64,000 nucleotides of DNA from Bathymodiolus brooksi (GCA_963680875.1 OY804586.1:50936203-51000202), one strand, 5' to 3'; counted from the stretch's first letter, positions 40,513-54,997 are shown. Program-made: numbers and translations. Notes: generated by a model not told the origin, from the letters alone.

Positions 40513-40802
40513 TAAAAAAAACTGAGGTTAACCCACGTGTTATGAGGAAAGTACTCTCCACTAAAAAAGCTGAGGTTAACACACGTGTTATGAGGAAAGC
40601 ACTCTCCACTAAAAAAACTGAGGTTAACACACGTGTTATGAGGAAAGCACTCTCCACTAAAAAAAACTGAGGTTAACCCACGTGTTATGAGGAAAGTACT
40701 CTCCACTAAAAAAGCTGAGGTTAACACACGTGTTATGAGGAAAGCACTCTCCACTAAAAAAACTGAGGTTAACACACGTGTTATGAGGAAAGCACTCTCC
40801 AC
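40512..40802 (+). repeat. 145-bp (3-monomer) module duplicated in tandem
   Basis: A8 with AACCCACG, then AAAGTACTC with AAAAAAGCTG, then a canonical monomer, is present twice in a row. The same doubling occurs at 42,531-42,821 and 60,764-61,054, but the units at 38,926, 54,998, 56,872 and 58,890 have it once. Confidence 0.8.
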
Positions 40803-42531
40803 TAAAAAAACTGAGGTTAACACACGTGTTATGAGGAAAGCACTCTCCACTAAGAAAACTGAGGTTAACACACGTGTTATGAGGAAAGCACTCTCCACTA
40901 AGAAAACTGAGATTAACACACGTGTTATGAGGAAAGCACTCTCCACTAAAAAAACTGAGGTTAACACACGTGTTATGAGGAAAGCACTCTCCACTAAAAA
41001 AACTGAGGTTAACACACGTGTTATGAGGAAAGCACTCTCCACTAAAAAAACTGAGGTTAACACACGTGTTATGAGGAAAGCACTCTCCACTAAAAAAACT
41101 GAGGTTAACACACGTGTTATGAGGAAAGCACTCTCCACTAAAAAAACTGAGGTTAACACACGTGTTATGAGGAAAGCACTCTCCACTAAAAAAACTGAGG
41201 TTAACACACGTGTTATGAGGAAAGCACTCTCCACTAAAAAAACTGAGGTTAACACACGTGTTATGAGGAAAGCACTCTCCACTAAAACAACTGAGGTTAA
41301 CACACGTGTTATGAGGAAAGCACTCTCCACTAAAAAAACTGAGGTTAACACACGTATTATGAAGAAAGCACTCTCCACTAAAAAAGCTGAGGTTAACACA
41401 CGTGTTATGAGGAAAGCACTCTCCACTAAAAAAAACTGAGGTTAACACACGTGTTATGAGGAAAGCACTCTCCACTAAAAAAACTGAGGTTAACACACGT
41501 GTTATGAGGAAAGCACCCTCCACTAAAAAAACTGAGGTTAACACACGTGCTATGAGGAAAGCACTCTCCAATAAAAAAACTGAGGTTAACAAACGTGTTA
41601 TGAGGAAAGCACTCTCCACTAAAAAAACTGAGGTTAACACACGTGTTATGAGGAAAGCACTCTCCACTAAAAAAACTGAGGTTAACACACGTGTTATGAG
41701 GAAAGCACTCTCCACTAAAAAAACTGAGGTTAACAAACGTGTTATTAGGAAAGCACTCTCCACTAAAAAAACTGAGGCTAACACACGTGTTATGAGGAAA
41801 GCACTCTCCACTAAAAAAACTGAGGTTAACACACGTGTTATGAGGAAAGCACTCTCCACTAAAAAAACTGAGGTTAACACACGTGTTATGAGGAAAGCAC
41901 TCTCCACTAAAAAAACTGAGGTTAACACACGTGTTATGAGGAAAGCACTATCCACTAAAAAAACTGAGGTTAACACACGTGTTATGAGGAAAGCACTCTC
42001 CACTAAAAAAACTGAGGTTAACACACGTGTTATGAGGAAAGCACTCTCCACTAAAAAAACTGAGGTTAACACACGTGTTATGAGGAAAGCACTATCCACT
42101 AACAAAACTGAGGTTAACACACGTGTTATGAGGAAAGCACTCTCCACTAAAAAAACTGAGGTTAACACACGTGTTATGAGGAAAGCACTCTCCACTAAAA
42201 AAACTGAGGTTAACACACGTGTTATGAGGAAAGCACTCTCCACTAAAAAAACTGAGGTTAACACACGTGTTATGAGGAAAGCACTCTCCACTAAGAAAAC
42301 TGAGGTTAACACACGTGTTATGAGGAAAGCACTCTCCACTAAGAAAACTGAGGTTAACACACGTGTTATGAGGAAAGCACTCTCCACTAAAAAAACTGAG
42401 GTTAACACACGTGTTATGAGGAAAGCACTCTCCACTAAAAAAACTGAGGTTAACACACGTGCTATGAGGAAAGCACTCTCCACTAAAAAAACTGAGGTTA
42501 ACACACGTGTTATGAGGAAAGCACTCTCCAC
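40657..42531 (+). repeat. 39-monomer higher-order repeat, 1,874-bp unit
   Basis: It has the same marker order as the unit at 38,926 and the same length as those at 54,998, 58,890 and (without its insert) 56,872. It is preceded and followed by a duplicated 145-bp module, so the local spacing to the next unit is 2,019 bp. Confidence 0.8.
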
Positions 42532-42675
42532 TAAAAAAAACTGAGGTTAACCCACGTGTTATGAGGAAAGTACTCTCCACTAAAAAAGCTGAGGTTAACA
42601 CACGTGTTATGAGGAAAGCACTCTCCACTAAAAAAACTGAGGTTAACACACGTGTTATGAGGAAAGCACTCTCCA

Positions 42676-45600
42676 CTAAAAAAAACTGAGGTTAACCCAC
42701 GTGTTATGAGGAAAGTACTCTCCACTAAAAAAGCTGAGGTTAACACACGTGTTATGAGGAAAGCACTCTCCACTAAAAAAACTGAGGTTAACACACGTGT
42801 TATGAGGAAAGCACTCTCCACTAAAAAAACTGAGGTTAACACACGTGTTATGAGGAAAGCACTCTCCACTAAGAAAACTGAGGTTAACACACGTGTTATG
42901 AGGAAAGCACTCTCCACTAAGAAAACTGAGGTTAACACACGTGTTATGAGGAAAGCACTCTCCACTAAAAAAACTGAGGTTAACACACGTGTTATGAGGA
43001 AAGCACTCTCCACTAAAAAAACTGAGGTTAACACACGTGTTATGAGGAAAGCACTCTCCACTAAAAAAACTGAGGTTAACACACGTGTTATGAGGAAAGC
43101 ACTCTCCACTAAAAAAACTGAGGTTAACACACGTGTTATGAGGAAAGCACTCTCCACTAAAAAAACTGAGGTTAACACACGTGTTATGAGGAAAGCACTC
43201 TCCACTAAAAAAACTGAGGTTAACACACGTGTTATGAGGAAAGCACTCTCCACTAAAAAAACTGAGGTTAACACACGTGTTATGAGGAAAGCACTCTCCA
43301 CTAAAACAACTGAGGTTAACACACGTGTTATGAGGAAAGCACTCTCCACTAAAAAAACTGAGGTTAACACACGTATTATGAAGAAAGCACTCTCCACTAA
43401 AAAAGCTGAGGTTAACACACGTGTTATGAGGAAAGCACTCTCCACTAAAAAAAACTGAGGTTAACACACGTGTTATGAGGAAAGCACTCTCCACTAAAAA
43501 AACTGAGGTTAACACACGTGTTATGAGGAAAGCACCCTCCACTAAAAAAACTGAGGTTAACACACGTGCTATGAGGAAAGCACTCTCCAATAAAAAAACT
43601 GAGGTTAACAAACGTGTTATTAGGAAAGCACTCTCCACTAAAAAAACTGAGGCTAACACACGTGTTATGAGGAAAGCACTCTCCACTAAAAAAACTGAGG
43701 TTAACACACGTGTTATCAGGAAAGCACTCTCCACTAAAAAAACTGAGGTTAACACACGTGTTATGAGGAAAGCACTCTCCACTAAAAAAACTGAGGTTAA
43801 CACACGTGTTATGAGGAAAGCACTCTCCACTAAAAAAACTGAGGTTAACACACGTGTTATGAGGAAAGCACTCTCCACTAAACTAACTGAGGTTAACACA
43901 CGTGTTATGAGGAAAGCACTCTCCACTAAAAAAACTGAGGTTAACACACGTGTTATGAGGAAAGCACTCTCCAATAAAAAAACTGAGGTTAACACACGTG
44001 TTATGAGGAAAGCACTATCCACTAACAAAACTGAGGTTAACACACGTGTTATGAGGAAAGCACTCTCCACTAAAAAAACTGAGGTTAACACACGTGTTAT
44101 GAGGAAAGTACTCTCCACTAAAAAAACTGAGGTTAACACACGTGTTATGAGGAAAGCACTCTCCACTAAAAAAACTGAGGTTAACACACGTGTTATGAGG
44201 AAAGCACTCTCCACTAAGAAAACTGAGGTTAACACACGTGTTATGAGGAAAGCACTCTCCACTAAGAAAACTGAGGTTAACACACGTGTTATTAGGAAAG
44301 CACTCTCCACTAAAAAAACTGAGGCTAACACACGTGTTATGAGGAAAGCACTCTCCACTAAAAAAACTGAGGTTAACACACGTGTTATGAGGAAAGCACT
44401 CTCCACTAAAAAAACTGAGGTTAACACACGTGTTATGAGGAAAGCACTCTCCACTAAAAAAACTGAGGTTAACACACGTGTTATGAGGAAAGCACTCTCC
44501 ACTAAAAAAACTGAGGTTAACACATGTGTTATGAGGAAAGCACTCTCCACTAACAAAACTGAGGTTAACACACGTGTTATGAGGAAAGCACTCTCCACTA
44601 AAAAAACTGAGGTTAACACACGTGTTATGAGGAAAGCACTCTCCACTAAAAAAACTGAGGTTAACACACGTGTTATGAGGAAAGCACTCTCCACTAAAAA
44701 AACTGAGGTTAACACACGTGTTATGAGGAAAGCACTCTCCACTAAAATAACTGAGGTTAACACACGTGTTATGAGGAAAGCACTCTCCACTAAAAAAACT
44801 GAGGTTAACACACGTGTTATGAGGAAAGCACTCTCCACTAAAAAAACTGAGGTTAACACACGTGTTATGAGGAAAGCACTATCCACTAAAAAAACTGAGG
44901 TTAACACACGTGTTATGAGGAAAGCACTCTCCACTAAAAAAACTGAGGTTAACACACGTGTTATGAGGAAAGCACTCTCCACTAAAAAAACTGAGGTTAA
45001 CACACGTGTTATGAGGAAAGCACTATCCACTAACAAAACTGAGGTTAACACACGTGTTATGAGGAAAGCACTCTCCACTAAAAAAACTGAGGTTAACACA
45101 CGTGTTATGAGGAAAGCACTCTCCACTAAAAAACTGAGGTTAACACACGTGTTATGAGGAAAGCACTCTCCACTAAAAAAACTGAGGTTAACACACGTGT
45201 TATGAGGAAAGCACTCTCCACTAAGAAAACTGAGGTTAACACACGTGTTATGAGGAAAGCACTCTCCACTAAGAAAACTGAGGTTAACACACGTGTTATG
45301 AGGAAAGCACTCTCCACTAAAAAAACTGAGGTTAACACACGTGTTATGAGGAAAGCACTCTCCACTAAAAAAACTGAGGTTAACACACGTGTTATGAGGA
45401 AAGCACTCTCCACTAAAAAAACTGAGGTTAACACACGTGTTATGAGGAAAGCACTCTCCACTAAAACAACTGAGGTTAACACACGTGTTATGAGGAAAGC
45501 ACTCTCCACTAAAAAAACTGAGGTTAACACACGTATTATGAAGAAAGCACTCTCCACTAAAAAAGCTGAGGTTAACACACGTGTTATGAGGAAAGCACTC

Positions 45601-46037
45601 TCCACTAAAAAAAACTGAGGTTAACACACGTGTTATGAGGAAAGCACTCTCCACTAAAAAAACTGAGGTTAACACACGTGTTATGAGGAAAGCACCCTCC
45701 ACTAAAAAAACTGAGGTTAACACACGTGCTATGAGGAAAGCACTCTCCAATAAAAAAACTGAGGTTAACAAACGTGTTATTAGGAAAGCACTCTCCACTA
45801 AAAAAACTGAGGCTAACACACGTGTTATGAGGAAAGCACTCTCCACTAAAAAAACTGAGGTTAACACACGTGTTATGAGGAAAGCACTCTCCACTAAAAA
45901 AACTGAGGTTAACACACGTGTTATGAGGAAAGCACTCTCCACTAAAAAAACTGAGGTTAACACACGTGTTATGAGGAAAGCACTCTCCACTAAAAAAACT
46001 GAGGTTAACACACGTGTTATGAGGAAAGCACTCTCCA
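42676..46037 (+). repeat. Rearranged higher-order repeats between the two 10-kb copies
   Basis: The stretch to about 43,700 follows the unit at 40,657 at offset 2,019. It then switches to monomers of the CCGCTA blocks (TAACAAAAC, AAAATAAC) and returns to the unit's end near 45,126-46,037 at offset 2,160 from 43,445. An AACTAACTG monomer near 43,882 and a TTATCAGG near 43,716 are private. I read it as a recombinant patchwork. Confidence 0.65.
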
Positions 46038-46979
46038 CTAAAAAAAACTGAGGTTAACCCACGTGTTATGAGGAAAGCACTCTCCACTAAAAAAACTGAG
46101 GTTAACCCACGTTTTATGAGGAAAGCACTCTCCACTAAAAAAACTGAGGTTAACACACGTGTTATGAGGAAAGCACTCTCCACTAAAAAAACTGAGGTTA
46201 ACACACGTGTTATGAGGAAAGCCCTCTCCACTAAAAAAAACTGAGATTAACACACGTGTTATGAGGAAAGCACTCTCCAATAAAAAAACTGAGGTTAACA
46301 CACATGTTATGAGGAAAGCACTCCCCTCTAAAAAAACTGAGGTTAACACACGTGTTATGAGGAAAGCACTCTCCACTAAAAAAACTGAGGTTAACACACG
46401 TGTTATGAGGAAAGCACTCTCCACTAATAAAACTGAGGTTAACACACGTGTTATGAGGAAAGCACTCTCCACTAAAAAAACTGAGGTTAACACACGTGTT
46501 ATGAGGAAAGCACTCTCCACTAAAAAAACTGAGGTTAACACACGTGTTATGAGGAAAGCACTCTCCACTAAAAACACTGAGGTTAACACACGTGTTATGG
46601 GGAAAGCACTCTCCACTAAAAAAACTGAGGTTAACACATGTGTTATGAGGAAAGCACTCTCCACTAAAAAAACTGAGGTTAACACACGTGTTATGAGGAA
46701 AGCACTCTCCACTAAACAAACTGAGGTTAACACACATGTTATGAGGAAAGCACTCTCCACTAAAAAAAACTGAGGTTAACCCACGTGTTATGAGGAAAGT
46801 ACTCTCCACTAAAAAAGCTGAGGTTAACACACGTGTTATGAGGAAAGCACTCTCCACTAAAAAAACTGAGGTTAACACACGTGTTATGAGGAAAGCACTC
46901 TCCACTAAAAAAACTGAGGTTAACACACGTGTTATGAGGAAAGCACTCTCCACTAAAACAACTGAGGTTAACACACGTG

Positions 46980-48437
46980 TTATGAGGAAAGCACTCTCCA
47001 CTAAAAAAACTGAGGTTAACACACGTGTTATGAAGAAAGCACTCTCCACTAAAAAAGCTGAGGTTAACACACGTGTTATGAGGAAAGCACTCTCCACTAA
47101 AAAAACTGAGGTTAACACACGTGTTATGAGGAAAGCACTCTCCACTAAAAAAAACTAAGGTTAACACACGTGTTATGAGGAAAGCACTCTCCACTAAAAA
47201 AACTGAGGTTAACACACGTGTTATGAGGAAAGCACCCTCCACTAAAAAAACTGAGGTTAACACACGTGTTATGAGGAAAGCACTCTCCAATAAAAAAAAC
47301 TGAGGTTAACACACGTGTTATGAGGAAAGCACTCCCCACTAAAAAAACTGAGGTTAACACACGTGTTATGAGGAAAGCACTCTCCACTAAAAAAACTGAG
47401 GTTAACACACGTGCTATGAGGAAAGCACTCTCCACTAAAAAAACTGAGGTTAACACACGTGTTATGAGAAAAGCACTCTCCACTAAAAAAACTGAGGTTA
47501 ACACATGTATTATGAGGAAAGCACTCTCCACTAAAAAAACTGAGGTTAACACACGTGTTATGAGGAAAGCACTCGCACTCTCCACTAAGAAAACTGAGGT
47601 TAACACACGTGTTATGAGGAAAGCACTCTCCACTAAAAAAAACTGAGGTTAACACACGTGTTATGAGGAAAGCACTCTCCGCTAAAAAAACTGAGGTTAA
47701 CACACGTGTTATGAGGAAAGCACTCTCCACTAAAAAAACTGAGGTTAACACACGTGTTATGAAGAAAGCACTCTCCACTAAAAAAGCTGAGGTTAACACA
47801 CGTGTTATGAGGAAAGCACTCTCCACTAAAAAAACTGAGGTTAACACACGTGTTATGAGGAAAGCACTCTCCACTAAAAAAAACTAAGGTTAACACACGT
47901 GTTATGAGGAAAGCACTCTCCACTAAAAAAACTGAGGTTAACACACGTGTTATGAGGAAAGCACCCTCCACTAAAAAAACTGAGGTTAACACACGTGTTA
48001 TGAGGAAAGCACTCTCCAATAAAAAAAACTGAGGTTAACACACGTGTTATGAGGAAAGCACTCCCCACTAAAAAAACTGAGGTTAACACACGTGTTATGA
48101 GGAAAGCACTCTCCACTAAAAAAACTGAGGTTAACACACGTGCTATGAGGAAAGCACTCTCCACTAAAAAAACTGAGGTTAACACACGTGTTATGAGAAA
48201 AGCACTCTCCACTAAAAAAACTGAGGTTAACACATGTATTATGAGGAAAGCACTCTCCACTAAAAAAACTGAGGTTAACACACGTGTTATGAGGAAAGCA
48301 CTCGCACTCTCCACTAAGAAAACTGAGGTTAACACACGTGTTATGAGGAAAGCACTCTCCACTAAAAAAAACTGAGGTTAACACACGTGTTATGAGGAAA
48401 GCACTCTCCAATAAAAAAACTGAGGTTAACACACGTG
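46980..48437 (+). repeat. 729-bp tandem duplication inside the second 10-kb copy
   Basis: Two units at offset 729 share ATGAAGAAAG (47,031 and 47,760), a rare A8 CTAAGG monomer (near 47,155 and 47,884), CACCCTCC (47,235 and 47,964) and the 54-bp monomer (47,569 and 48,298). The corresponding interval at about 31.5-32.2 kb is single. Both units lack the two monomers present near 31,880-31,975. Confidence 0.85.
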
Positions 48438-51400
48438 TTATGAGGAAAGCACTCTCCACTAAAAAAACTGAGGTTAACACATGTGTTATGAGGAAAGCAC
48501 TCTCCACTAACAAAACTGAGGTTAACACACGTGTTATGAGGAAAGCACTCTCCACTAAAAAAACTGAGGTTAACACACGTGTTATGAGGAAAGCACTCTC
48601 CACTAAAAAAACTGAGGTTAACACACGTGTTATGAGGAAAGCACTCTCCACTAAAAAAACTGAGGTTAACACACGTGTTATGAGGAAAGCACTCTCCACT
48701 AAAAAAACTGAGGTTAACACACGTGTTATGAGGAAAGCACTCTGCACTAAAATAACTGAGGTTAACACACGTGTTATGAGGAAAGCACTCTCCACTAAAA
48801 AAACTGAGGTTAACACACGTGTTATGAGGAAAGCACTATCCACTAAAAAAACTGAGGTTAACACACGTGTTATGAGGAAAGCACTCTCCACCAAAAAAAC
48901 TGAGGTTAACACACGTGTTATGAGGAAAGCACTCTCCACTAAAAAAACTGAGGTTAACACACGTGTTATGAGGAAAGCACTATCCACTAACAAAACTGAG
49001 GTTAAAACACGTGTTATGAGGAAAGCACTCTCCACTAAAAAAACTGAGGTTAACACACGTGTTATGAGGAAAGTACTCTCCACTAAAAAAACTGAGGTTA
49101 ACACACGTGTTATGAGGAAAGCACTCTCCACTAAAAAAACTGAGGTTAACACACGTGTTATGAGGAAAGCACTCTCCACTAAAAAAACTGAGGTTAACAC
49201 ACGTGTTATGAGGAAAGCACTCTCCACTAAGAAAACTGAGGTTAACACACGTGTTATGAGGAAAGCACTCTCCACTAAAACAACTGAGGTTAACACACGT
49301 GTTATGAGGAAAGCACTCTCCACTAAAAAAACTGAGGTTAACACACGTGTTATGAGGAAAGCACTCTCCACTAAAAAAACTGAGGTTAACACACGTGTTA
49401 TGAGGAAAGCACTCTCCACTAAAAAAACTGAGGTTAACACACGTGTTATGAGGAAAGCACTCTCCACTAACAAAACTGAGGTTAACACACGTGTTATGAG
49501 GAAAGCACTCTCCACTAACAAAACTGAGGTTAACACACGTGTTATGAGGAAAGCACTCTCCACTAAAAAAACTGAGGTTAACACACGTGTTATGAGGAAA
49601 GCACTCTCCACTAAAAAAACTGAGGTTAACACACGTGTTATGAGGAAAGCACTCTCCACTAAAAAAACTGAGGTTAACACACGTGTTATGAGGAAAGCAC
49701 TCTCCACTAAAAAAACTGAGGTTAACACACGTGTTATGAGGAAAGCACTCTCCACTAAAATAACTGAGGTTAACACACGTGTTATGAGGAAAGCACTCTC
49801 CACTAAAAAACTGAGGTTAACACACGTGTTATGAGGAAAGCACTCTCCACTAAAAAAACTGAGGTTAACACACGTGTTATGAGGAAAGCACTATCCACTA
49901 AAAAAACTGAGGTTAACACACGTGTTATGAGGAAAGCACTCTCCACTAAAAAAACTGAGGTTAACACACGTGTTATGAGGAAAGCACTCTCCACTAAAAA
50001 AACTGAGGTTAACACACGTGTTATGAGGAAAGCACTATCCACTAACAAAACTGAGGTTAACACACGTGTTATGAGGAAAGCACTCTCCACTAAAAAAAAC
50101 TGAGGTTAACACACGTGTTATGAGGAAAGCACTCTCCACTAAAAAAACTGAGGTTAACACACGTGTTATGAGGAAAGCACTCTCCACTAAGAAATCTGAG
50201 GTTAACACACGTGTTATGAGGATAGCACTCTCCACTAAGAAAACTGAGGTTAACACACGTGTTATGAGGAAAGCACTCTCCACTAAAAAAACTGAGGTTA
50301 ACACACGTGTTATGAGGAAAGCACTCTCCACTAAAAAAACTGAGGTTAACACACGTGTTATGAGGAAAGCACTCTCCACTAAAAAAACTGAGGTTAACAC
50401 ACGTGTTATGAGGAAAGCACTCTCCACTAAAAAAAACTGAGGTTAACCCACGTGTTATGAGGAAAGTACTCTCCACTAAAAAACTGAGGTTAACACACGT
50501 GTTATGAGGAAAGCACTCTCCACTAAAAAAACTGAGGTTAACACACGTGTTATGAGGAAAGCACTCTCCACTAAAAAAACTGAGGTTAACACACGTGTTA
50601 TGAGGAAAGCACTCTCCACTAAGAAAACTGAGGTTAACACACGTGTTATGAGGAAAGCACTCTCCACTAAGAAAACTGAGGTTAACACACGTGTTATGAG
50701 GAAAGCACTCTCCACTAAAAAAACTGAGGTTAACACACGTGTTATGAGGAAAGCACTCTCCACTAAAAAAACTGAGGTTAACACACGTGTTATGAGGAAA
50801 GCACTCTCCACTAAAAAAACTGAGGTTAACACACGTGTTATGAGGAAAGCACTCTCCACTAAAAAAACTGAGGTTAACACACGTGTTATGAGGAAAGCAC
50901 TCTCCACTAAAAAAACTGAGGTTAACACACGTGTTATGAGGAAAGCACTCTCCACTAAAAAAACTGAGGTTAACACACGTGTTATGAGGAAAGCACTCTC
51001 CACTAAAAAAACTGAGGTTAACACACGTGTTATGAGGAAAGCACTCTCCACTAAAACAACTGAGGTTAACACACGTGTTATGAGGAAAGCACTCTCCACT
51101 AAAAAAACTGAGGTTAACACACGTATTATGAAGAAAGCACTCTCCACTAAAAAAGCTGAGGTTAACACACGTGTTATGAGGAAAGCACTCTCCACTAAAA
51201 AAAACTGAGGTTAACACACGTGTTATGAGGAAAGTACTCTCCACTAAAAAAGCTGAGGTTAACACACGTGTTATGAGGAAAGCACTCTCCACTAAAAAAA
51301 CTGAGGTTAACACACGTGTTATGAGGAAAGCACTCTCCACTAAAAAAACTGAGGTTAACACACGTGTTATGAGGAAAGCACTCTCCACTAAAAAAACTGA

Positions 51401-54400
51401 GGTTAACACACGTGTTATGAGGAAAGCACTCTCCACTAAAAAAACTGAGGTTAACACACGTGTTATGAGGAAAGCACTCTCCACTAAAAAAACTGAGGTT
51501 AACACACGTGTTATGAGGAAAGCACTCTCCACTAAAACAACTGAGGTTAACACACGTGTTATGAGGAAAGCACTCTCCACTAAAAAAACTGAGGTTAACA
51601 CACGTATTATGAAGAAAGCACTCTCCACTAAAAAAGCTGAGGTTAACACACGTGTTATGAGGAAAGCACTCTCCACTAAAAAAAACTGAGGTTAACCCAC
51701 GTGTTATGAGGAAAGTACTCTCCACTAAAAAAGCTGAGGTTAACACACGTGTTATGAGGAAAGCACTCTCCACTAAAAAAACTGAGGTTAACACACGTGT
51801 TATGAGGAAAGCACTCTCCACTAAAAAAACTGAGGTTAACACACGTGTTATGAGGAAAGCACTCTCCACTAAACAACTGAGGTTAACACACGTGTTATGA
51901 GGAAAGCACTCTCCACTAAAAAAACTGAGGTTAACACACGTATTATGAAGAAAGCACTCTCCACTAAAAAAGCTGAGGATAACACACGTGTTATGAGGAA
52001 AGCACTCTCCACTAAAAAAACTGAGGTTAACACACGTGTTATGAGGAAAGCACTCTCCACTAAAAAAAACTGAGGTTAACACACGTGTTATGAGGAAAGC
52101 ACTCTCCACTAAAAAAACTGAGGTTAACACACGTGTTATGAGGAAAGCACCCTCCACTAAAAAAACTGAGGTTAACACACGTGTTATGAGGAAAGCACTC
52201 TCCAATAAAAAAAACTGAGGTTAACACACGTGTTATGAGGAAAGCACTCCCCACTAAAAAAACTGAGGTTAACACACGTGTTATGAGGAAAACACTCTCC
52301 ACTAAAAAAACTGAGGCTAACACACGTGTTATGAGGAAAGCACTCTCCACTAAAAAAACTGAGGTTAACACACGTGTTATGAGGAAAGCACTCTCCACTA
52401 AAAAAACTGAGGTTAACACACCTGCTATGAGGAAAGCACTCTCCACTAAAAAAACTGAGGTTAACACACGTGTTATGAGAAAAGCACTCTCCACTAAAAA
52501 AACTGAGGTTAACACATGTATTATGAGGAAAGCACTCTCCACTAAAAAAACTGAGGTTAACACACGTGTTATGAGGAAAGCATTCGCACTCTCCACTAAG
52601 AAAACTGAGGTTAACACACATGTTATGAGGAAAGCACTCTCCACTAAAAAAACTGAGGTTAACACACGTGTTATGAGGAAAGCACTCTCCACTAAAAAAA
52701 CTGAGGTTAACACACGTGTTATGAGGAAAGCACTCTCCACTAAAAAAACTGAGGTTAACACACGTGTTATGAGGAAAGCACTCTCCACTAAAAAAACTGA
52801 GGTTAACACACGTGTTATGAGGAAAGCACTCTCCACAAAAAAAACTGAGGTTAACACATGTGTTATGAGGAAAGCACTCTCCACTAAAAAAACTGAGGTT
52901 AACACACGTGTTATGAGGAAAGCACTCTCCACTAAAAAAACTGAGGTTAACACACGTGTTATGAGGAAAGCACTCTCCACTAAAAAAACTGATGTTAACA
53001 CACGTGTTATGAGGAAAGCACTCTCCACTAAAAAAACTGACGTTAACACACGTGTTATGAGGAAAGCACTCTCCACTAAAAAAAACTGAGGTTAACACAC
53101 GTGTTATGAGGAAAGCACTCTCCACTAAAAAAAACTGAGGTTAACACACGTGTTATGAGGAAAGCACTCTCCGCTAAAAAAACTGAGGTTAACACACGTG
53201 TTATGAGGAAAGCACTCTCCACTAAAAAAACTGAGGTTAACACATGTGTTATGAGGAAAGCACTCTCCACTAACAAAACTGAGGTTAACACACGTGTTAT
53301 GAGGAAAGCACTCTCCACTAAAAAAACTGAGGTTAACACACGTGTTATGAGGAAAGCACTCTCCACTAAAAAAACTGAGGTTAACACACGTGTTATGAGG
53401 AAAGCACTCTCCACTAAAAAAACTGAGGTTAACACACGTGTTATGAGGAAAGCACTCTCCACTAAAAAAACTGAGGTTAACACACGTGTTATGAGGAAAG
53501 CACTCTCCACTAAAAAAACTGAGGTTAACACACGTGTTATGAGGAAAGCACTCTCCACTAAAAAAACTGAGGTTAACACACGTGTTATGAGGAAAGCACT
53601 CTCCACCAAAAAAACTGAGGTTAACACACGTGTTATGAGGAAAGCACTCTCCACTAAAAAAACTGAGGTTAACACACGTGTTATGAGGAAAGCACTATCC
53701 ACTAACAAAACTGAGGTTAACACACGTGTTATGAGGAAAGCACTCTCCACTAAAAAAACTGAGGTTAACACACGTGTTATGAGGAAAGTACTCTCCACTA
53801 AAAAAACTGAGGTTAACACACGTGTTATGAGGAAAGCACTCTCCACTAAAAAAACTGAGGTTAACACACGTGTTATGAGGAAAGCACTCTCCACTAAAAA
53901 AACTGAGGTTAACACACGTGTTATGAGGAAAGCACTCTCCACTAAGAAAACTGAGGTTAACACACGTGTTATGAGGAAATCAATCTCCACTAAAACAACT
54001 GAGGTTAACACACGTGTTATGAGGAAAGCACTCTCCACTAAAAAAACTGAGGTTAACACACGTGTTATGAGGAAAGCACTCTCCACTAAAAAAACTGAGG
54101 TTAACACACGTGTTATGAGGAAAGCACTCTCCACTAAAAAAACTGAGGTTAACACACGTGTTATGAGGAAAGCACTCTCCACTAACAAAACTGAGGTTAA
54201 CACACGTGTTATGAGGAAAGCACTCTCCACTAACAAAACTGAGGTTAACACACGTGTTATGAGGAAAGCACTCTCCACTAAAAAAAATGAGGTTAACACA
54301 CGTGTTATGAGGAAAGCACTCTCCACTAAAAAAACTGAGGTTAACACACGTGTTATGAGGAAAGCACTCTCCACTAAAAAAACTGAGGTTAACACACGTG

Positions 54401-54997
54401 TTATGAGGAAAGCACTCTCCACTAACAAAACTGAGGTTAACACACGTGTTATGAGGAAAGCACTCTCCACTAAAAAAACTGAGGTTAACACACGTGTTAT
54501 GAGGAAAGCACTCTCCACTAAAAAAACTGAGGTTAACACACGTGTTATGAGGAAAGCACTCTCCACTAAAAAAACTGAGGTTAACACACGTGTTATGAGG
54601 AAAGCACTCTCCACTAAGAAAACTGAGGTTAACACACGTGTTATGAGGAAAGCACTCTCCACTAAGAAAACTGAGGTTAACACACGTGTTATGAGGAAAG
54701 CACTCTCCACTAAAAAAACTGAGGTTAACACACGTGTTATGAGGAAAGCACTCTCCACTAAAAAAACTGAGGTTAACACACGTGTTATGTGGAAAGCACT
54801 CTCCACTAAGAAAACTGAGGTTAACACACGTGTTATGAGGAAAGCACTCTCCACTAAAAAAACTGAGGTTAACACACGTGTTATGAGGAAAGCACTCTCC
54901 ACTAAAAAAACTGAGGTTAACACACGTGTTATGAGGAAAGCACTCTCCACTAAAAAAACTGAGGTTAACACACGTGTTATGAGGAAAGCACTCTCCA

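Noticed and set aside
42676..46038. Long minus-strand open frame (1,120 codons), the longest in the window
   Set aside because: Both minus frames of the monomer are stop-free, so A8 and A6 slips merely move reading from one open frame to the other. Length is therefore guaranteed by the repeat and is not evidence of a gene.
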